64,000 bases of DNA. Origin: CAYPEL01 sp036479985 (GTDB lineage: Bacteria; Pseudomonadota; Gammaproteobacteria; DSM-19610). The number at the start of each line of letters is the position of its first letter. Position 1 is the stretch's first letter. The position numbers and the translations under genes are program-made. Shown in pieces: positions 59,790 to 64,000 of the stretch. Below the pieces are notes generated by a model. It had not been told where the DNA came from, made no database searches, and saw nothing but the letters and a program-made list of their open reading frames with translations. The stretch is taken from the NCBI GenBank assembly GCA_965224815.1, contig CBDDAF010000003.1, positions 310,001-374,000 of the forward strand. Reading direction: 5' to 3'.

Positions 59790-60026
59790 ATGAGTGACGT
59801 TGTAGAACGCGTTAAAAAGATTGTTATCGAACAGCTAGATGTCAGTGAAGATGCCGTCAATAATGAAGCATCATTTGTTGATGATCTTGGCGCGGATTCC
59901 CTCGATACCGTTGAGCTGGTTATGGCGCTTGAAGAAGAATTCGAGTGTGAAATTCCAGACGATGAAGCTGAAAAAATTACCACAGTTCAACAAGCGATTG
60001 ATTACGTCTCAAAACATCTCGGTTAA
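59790..60026 (+). CDS. acpP: Acyl carrier protein
   Basis: A 78-residue acidic protein that carries growing acyl chains on a phosphopantetheine arm. The attachment serine is Ser37 in 'GADSLDTVELVMALE'. The ends ('MSDVVERVKKIVIEQLDVSE' and 'TTVQQAIDYVSK') are almost invariant. Followed by a terminator-like hairpin before fabF. Confidence 0.99.
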   Translation: MSDVVERVKKIVIEQLDVSEDAVNNEASFVDDLGADSLDTVELVMALEEEFECEIPDDEAEKITTVQQAIDYVSKHLG

Positions 60027-60058
60027 TCGCATCCACTCCAGAATTAACGGGTCATCCC

Positions 60059-60082
60059 TAACGGGCTGGCCCGCGTTTTTTT
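60059..60082 (+). terminator. Probable leaky terminator between acpP and fabF
   Basis: A short GC stem (CGGG and CCCG, loop 4, with flanking AA/TT pairs across a bulge) runs into T7 (60076-60082). fabF starts 7 bases later. Partial termination would keep acpP mRNA in excess over fabF. Confidence 0.6.
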
Positions 60083-60089
60083 ATTCTCT

Positions 60090-61328
60090 ATGAACGGCCG
60101 GCGAGTTGTTATAACGGGTCTGGGCATGGTCAGCCCGGTTGGCCTGTCTGTAAAGGAATCCTGGGAAAATATTCTGGCCGGGAACAGCGGCATTAAAACC
60201 ATTAGTGCATTTGATGTGAGTGACTTTGCCGTCCGCTTTGGTGGCTCGGTGACGAATTTTGATGTCACCGAATACCTTTCAAAAAAAGAAGCCCGCAAGA
60301 TGGATACCTTTATCCATTATGGAATTGCTGCTGGAACCCAGGCGATCAAAGATGCCGGATTGGAGATTAATGAATCCAATGCAGAGCGTATCGGTGTTGC
60401 CATCGGTGCGGGTATTGGAGGTTTGCCGGGCATTGAAAAGAATTACAATGCCTTTCTGCAGGGTGGCCCACGCAAGATCTCTCCCTTTTTCGTGCCGAGC
60501 AATATCATCAATATGATTTCCGGTAACCTGTCGATCATGTATGGCCTGAAAGGTCCAAATATTGCCCTGGTTACCGCCTGTTCTACCGGTACACATAGCA
60601 TCGGAGAAGCGGCACGAATCATTGCTTATGGTGATGCTGATGCCATGCTTGCAGGTGGCTCTGAAATGGCAACGACAGCAACCGGGCTTGGCGGTTTTTC
60701 TGCTGCGAGAGCCTTGTCGACACGCAACGACGATCCGCAATTGGCGAGTCGTCCCTGGGATAAAGACCGGGATGGTTTTGTACTCAGCGATGGTGCAGGT
60801 GTTGTGTTGCTGGAAGAGTACGAACAGGCTACCCGTCGCGGTGCAGAAATTTATGCCGAGCTGGTGGGTTATGGTCGCTGTGGCGATGCTTACCACATGA
60901 CACAACCTTCAGAGAATGGTGAAGGTGCAGCACGTTGTATGCTGCTTGCATTAACGGACGCCAAATTGAATCCGGATCAGGTTGACTATATTAATGCACA
61001 TGGAACATCCACTCCGACAGGTGATGTTGCCGAAGTTAAGGCCGTCAAATCTGCATTGGGAACACATGCCAGCAAAGTAGCGGTCAGTTCAACCAAGTCC
61101 ATGACCGGGCATTTACTCGGTGCGGCGGGTGGTATCGAGGCTATCTTTTCTGCACTGGCAATCCGGGATCAGGTTGCACCGCCTACCATCAATCAATTCA
61201 CACCTGATCCGGAATGTAACCTGGACTTTGTTCCCAATCAGGCTAGACCCATGAAGATTGATGTAGCCATGACAAATTCATTTGGTTTCGGTGGCACCAA
61301 CGGCACCCTGATTTTACGCCGCTTGTAA
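60090..61328 (+). CDS. fabF: Beta-ketoacyl-ACP synthase II
   Basis: A 412-residue cytosolic condensing enzyme for chain elongation, important for cis-vaccenate synthesis. The catalytic Cys164 is in 'TACSTGTHSIGEA', His304 in 'NAHGTSTPTGD', and Lys336/His341 in 'TKSMTGHLLGAAGG'. The opening 'MNGRRVVITGLGMVSPVGLS' is typical. No Shine-Dalgarno is visible; the terminator hairpin ends just before the ATG. Confidence 0.97.
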   Translation: MNGRRVVITGLGMVSPVGLSVKESWENILAGNSGIKTISAFDVSDFAVRFGGSVTNFDVTEYLSKKEARKMDTFIHYGIAAGTQAIKDAGLEINESNAERIGVAIGAGIGGLPGIEKNYNAFLQGGPRKISPFFVPSNIINMISGNLSIMYGLKGPNIALVTACSTGTHSIGEAARIIAYGDADAMLAGGSEMATTATGLGGFSAARALSTRNDDPQLASRPWDKDRDGFVLSDGAGVVLLEEYEQATRRGAEIYAELVGYGRCGDAYHMTQPSENGEGAARCMLLALTDAKLNPDQVDYINAHGTSTPTGDVAEVKAVKSALGTHASKVAVSSTKSMTGHLLGAAGGIEAIFSALAIRDQVAPPTINQFTPDPECNLDFVPNQARPMKIDVAMTNSFGFGGTNGTLILRRL

Positions 61329-61362
61329 CAAAAGCCCCGTACAAAATACTGGCACAAACATA

Positions 61363-61429
61363 CTGTAGGAGCGGCTTCAGCAGCGATAGCCGGTAAAATC
61401 GCCTTTCGCGGCTGAAGCCGCTCCTACAG
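61363..61429. repeat. Palindromic repeat copy 14 (CTTCAG/CTGAAG subtype)
   Basis: The left arm has a change (CTTCAGCAGCGATAG). The centre GCCGGTAAAATCGCCTTTCG is nearly the same as in copy 15. Flanking arms are largely lost. It lies between fabF and pabC. Confidence 0.93.
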
Positions 61430-61472
61430 GTAGTTACGAAATTTCTGAGCATACTTTGAGACTATCCAGTTA

Positions 61473-62321
61473 GTGAAAATTATTACAACACTGGTTAACG
61501 GCGAACCGGTTGATCTGATCAACAACCAAGACCGTGGTTTGCAATACGGCGATGGCCTGTTTGAAACCATGGTTGTGCGTAACGGTGTTATCTGTTTCCT
61601 GGCACGTCACTTACGGCGAATGCAGCAAGGCTGTGACATATTGAGTATTAATCTTGTCAATATGAAACTATTGTCAGCAACCCTTCAACAACAAGCTACC
61701 CATTACGAGCAGGCTGTCATCAAGCTAATCCTCACAGCAGGAAATTCAGCGCGTGGTTATAAACGCAGCAGCGATAGCCAATCCAATACCATCATTAAAG
61801 TATCTGCAATGCCGGAAGCTGATAACGGGCGTTGCATCAAGGCTATGTTGTGTACAACCCGATTAGCTAGACAACCCTTGCTGGCAGGCATCAAACACTT
61901 GAACCGGTTAGAACAAGTGTTGGCCAGAAACGAATGGGATGACGAATCAATCCAGGAAGGATTACTGCTTGATACCGATAACTGGTTAATCGAAGGTACG
62001 ATGAGTAATATATTTTTGGCCAAAGATGGGCAGCTGAAAACGCCGGATTTATCACAGTGTGGTGTTGCAGGTATTATGCGTTCTGTGGTGATTGACCTCG
62101 CTCAAGCTGCCGGTATTGTGGTTAACATAAGTCAGATATCAGAGACTGAATTGAAAACAGCCGATGAAATATTTATGACGAATTCTCTTTTCGAGGTCAG
62201 GCCGGTTTGTGAGATTACCGGAATAACCCATTATAAACCTGGCCCTATTACTGAAGCGTTGCAGAAAGTAATTTCAATGCGTGCTACGCATGATACTTCT
62301 GAAAACTGGTATGCTAGATAA
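61473..62321 (+). CDS. pabC: Aminodeoxychorismate lyase
   Basis: A 282-residue PLP enzyme that releases p-aminobenzoate and pyruvate in folate synthesis. The PLP lysine is Lys141 in 'GIKHLNRLEQVLARNEW', and 'EGTMSNIFL' and 'FMTNSLFEVRPV' are fold-type IV signatures. The start is GTG. Placement between fabF and mltG is the standard gammaproteobacterial order. It is flanked on both sides by repeat copies 14 and 15. Confidence 0.95.
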   Translation: MKIITTLVNGEPVDLINNQDRGLQYGDGLFETMVVRNGVICFLARHLRRMQQGCDILSINLVNMKLLSATLQQQATHYEQAVIKLILTAGNSARGYKRSSDSQSNTIIKVSAMPEADNGRCIKAMLCTTRLARQPLLAGIKHLNRLEQVLARNEWDDESIQEGLLLDTDNWLIEGTMSNIFLAKDGQLKTPDLSQCGVAGIMRSVVIDLAQAAGIVVNISQISETELKTADEIFMTNSLFEVRPVCEITGITHYKPGPITEALQKVISMRATHDTSENWYAR

Positions 62322-62345
62322 ATCTCCTTGTGAACGGTACAAATA

Positions 62346-62412
62346 CTGTAGGAGCGGCTTCAGCCGCGATGGCCGGTAACATCGCCTTTCGCGGCTGAAG
62401 CCGCTCCTACAG
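62346..62412. repeat. Palindromic repeat copy 15 (CTTCAG/CTGAAG subtype)
   Basis: The centre GCCGGTAACATCGCCTTTCG differs from copy 14 at one position. The right flank is a short arm (ATTGTGAGTTAATCAGAGAC) ending shortly before mltG. The left flank has a trace of the long arm (CTTGTGAACGGTACAAATA). Confidence 0.94.
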
Positions 62413-62445
62413 ATTATTGTGAGTTAATCAGAGACATCATAAATA

Positions 62446-63456
62446 ATGAAAAGATTTGTTAGCCAGGTACTTGGCCTTTTTTTTATAATAGCTTGTTTTG
62501 CTCTGGCCTGGCTCGTGTTGGATTTCAATACCTTTCGCGAAAATCAACTGGTAGCTGACACTGAGGAAATAGCGATAGATATCGCACCCGGTAGTTCATT
62601 AAGAGCTATTGCTAAACAGTTAGCCGCAGATGGGGTTATAAAGCACCCATATTACTTAGTCGCACTGGGCCGCTATCTAGGCCTGGATAATAAAATCAAG
62701 GCAGGTGAGTACCATGTGCCGGGTGATGTAAATCCTGAACAACTGTTACGCCATTTTACAACGGGCAAAGTGATTCAACACGAGTTGGCACTTATAGAAG
62801 GTGAAACCTTTAAACAATTAATGGTCAGAGTTCAATCATCAAAACATTTGACACATAAACTGGATGATATAAATCCGCAAGCCGTCATGGCGGCAATTGG
62901 TCAGCCAGATATACATCCTGAAGGCCGTTTCTTACCGGAAACTTATCACTTTCCACGCGGCATGACTGATGTTGAATTTTTAAAGCGTGCTTATGATGCC
63001 ATGGAAATATTTCTGGCAAAAGAGTGGCCGAATAGAGAAGAGGGTATCCCGATAAAAACGCCCTACGAAGCATTAATTCTAGCCTCAATTGTCGAGAAAG
63101 AAACTGGCAAACCAGAAGAGCGACCAAGAATTGCAGGCGTATTTACACGACGTTTAAAACAGGGTATGCGGTTACAAACTGACCCAACAATTATTTATGG
63201 CATGGGCGAAAGCTATGACGGTGATATACGCTATCGCGACTTGCGTACCGATACACCCTATAACACCTATACACGTGGCGGATTAACACCGACACCAATT
63301 GCTATGCCCGGCAAAGCGGCTATCCGCGCAGCATTACATCCACTCGATGGAGGTGAGCTGTACTTTGTTGCACGTGGTGATGGCAGGCATCAGTTCTCAA
63401 AAACATTACGGGAACACAATAATGCCGTTAACCGCTATCAGAAGAAAAAACAATGA
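62446..63456 (+). CDS. mltG: Endolytic murein transglycosylase MltG
   Basis: A 336-residue inner-membrane enzyme that cuts nascent glycan strands. One N-terminal helix (about residues 7-27), a LysM-like domain (about 40-110) and the YceG catalytic domain follow. The catalytic Glu is in 'LASIVEKETGKPEERPRIAG', and 'RLKQGMRLQTDPTIIYGMGE' and 'NTYTRGGLTPTPIAMPGKAA' are conserved. The length fits E. coli MltG (340 aa). Its stop overlaps tmk by 4 bases. Confidence 0.97.
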   Translation: MKRFVSQVLGLFFIIACFALAWLVLDFNTFRENQLVADTEEIAIDIAPGSSLRAIAKQLAADGVIKHPYYLVALGRYLGLDNKIKAGEYHVPGDVNPEQLLRHFTTGKVIQHELALIEGETFKQLMVRVQSSKHLTHKLDDINPQAVMAAIGQPDIHPEGRFLPETYHFPRGMTDVEFLKRAYDAMEIFLAKEWPNREEGIPIKTPYEALILASIVEKETGKPEERPRIAGVFTRRLKQGMRLQTDPTIIYGMGESYDGDIRYRDLRTDTPYNTYTRGGLTPTPIAMPGKAAIRAALHPLDGGELYFVARGDGRHQFSKTLREHNNAVNRYQKKKQ

Positions 63457-64000
63457 TGGCTAAAAAACCCGGATTGTTTATAACTTTGGAAGGCGGAGAA
63501 GGTGCCGGAAAATCCACAAACCTGATTTATATAAAACAAAAGCTGGAAGCGGCCGGAAAAACAGTGCAGGTTACCCGTGAACCCGGAGGTACAAAACTTG
63601 GGGAAGGTATTCGTGAGTTATTACTCAATCCGGATTATACCGGTATGGATTCCGATACCGAACTGTTATTAATGTTTGCAGCGCGAGCAGAACATATCAG
63701 CAAGGTAATCAGACCTGCTCTGCAGGCAGGCAACTATGTACTCTGCGACCGCTTCACAGATGCAACCTATGCCTACCAGGGTGGTGGTCGTGGTATTGAT
63801 ATAACACGTATTCAAACATTGGAAGATTTTGTGCAAGGTGATTTCCGCCCTGATCTGACACTGCTATTCGATCTACCGATTGAAATAGGCCTAGAAAGAG
63901 CGGGTAAACGCGGGGAGTTGGATCGCTTTGAACAGGAACAGCAAGAATTCTTTAATAAAGTCCGGCAAACTTATTTACAACGGGCTGAAGAAGAACCCAA
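63453..64000 (+). CDS. tmk: Thymidylate kinase (partial, 3' end outside window)
   Basis: The first 182 residues or so of a cytosolic enzyme that phosphorylates dTMP. The P-loop 'EGGEGAGKST' is near residue 14. The DRF motif is in 'VLCDRFTDATYAYQGGGRG', and 'TREPGGTKLGE' binds dTMP. The lid begins at 'AGKRGELDRFEQE'. Two ATGs at 63453 and 63456 are in frame; the first overlaps the mltG stop (ATGA). The usual downstream holB and pilZ genes would lie beyond the window. Confidence 0.96.
   Translation, partial: MMAKKPGLFITLEGGEGAGKSTNLIYIKQKLEAAGKTVQVTREPGGTKLGEGIRELLLNPDYTGMDSDTELLLMFAARAEHISKVIRPALQAGNYVLCDRFTDATYAYQGGGRGIDITRIQTLEDFVQGDFRPDLTLLFDLPIEIGLERAGKRGELDRFEQEQQEFFNKVRQTYLQRAEEEP

Noticed and set aside
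8472..62412. CRISPR array or RNA genes made from the repeated palindromes
   Set aside because: Copies are thousands of bases apart with genes between them, have no unique spacers, and there are no cas genes.

Overview
The window is a chromosomal stretch of a gammaproteobacterium outside the Enterobacterales. The evidence is gene content and order: nudJ-mnmA-hflD with purB nearby, clpS-clpA-infA beside bpt-aat, yceD-rpmF-plsX-fabHDG-acpP-fabF-pabC-mltG-tmk, and ftsK-lolA-rarA-crcB-serS. Base composition looks moderate and even. There is no prophage, insertion sequence, CRISPR array, rRNA or tRNA that I can see. Genus cannot be fixed from the sequence alone.

Layout. 1-8.5 kb: a membrane-anchored helix-hairpin-helix protein (cut by the window edge) next to an OmpA-like protein, a MscS channel, a GGDEF/EAL protein, a two-gene ABC exporter, a phytanoyl-CoA-dioxygenase-like oxygenase and a rhomboid protease. 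8.6-10.8 kb: a three-gene RiPP-type operon (DUF2063 partner, DUF692/MNIO enzyme, Cys-rich precursor) resembling bufferin/HvfABC systems. Its precursor is unusual: it looks like a lipoprotein with two tandem six-cysteine modules. 11-24 kb: an L,D-transpeptidase, B12-dependent methionine synthase, two envelope proteins, an NfeD/QmcA/secretin-like cluster, a DUF7931 protein and a second GGDEF/EAL protein. 24-33.7 kb: purB, acnA, hflD, mnmA, nudJ, an exported DUF302-like protein, icd and a cold-shock protein. 33.9-38.4 kb: an N-degron cluster (clpS, clpA, infA, bpt, aat). 38.6-48.3 kb: a FemAB-like protein, trxB, ald, ftsK, lolA, rarA, crcB and serS. 48.4-54.7 kb: a PAS-GGDEF-EAL protein and a two-subunit pyruvate carboxylase. 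54.9-64 kb: the yceD-rpmF-fatty-acid-synthesis operon running into pabC, mltG and a partial tmk.

The dominant non-coding signal is a palindromic repeat family, 15 copies in 64 kb, all intergenic or touching gene ends. The core is a hairpin beginning TGTAGGAGCGGC. Better-preserved copies show this core nested in outer arms, giving an element of about 150 bp with a short arm on one side and a long arm on the other, so copies have an orientation. Six genes take their stop codon from the element and several start just beyond its end. Other candidate regulatory structures include a consensus sigma-70 promoter that would give yceD a leaderless mRNA, a large inverted repeat between metH and its divergent neighbour, an operator-like palindrome at the promoter of the DUF302-like gene, and hairpins inside the bufferin, plsX and acpP-fabF regions.

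All calls come from reading sequence and recalled family features; no database search was run. Positions of domains are approximate unless a residue is named.
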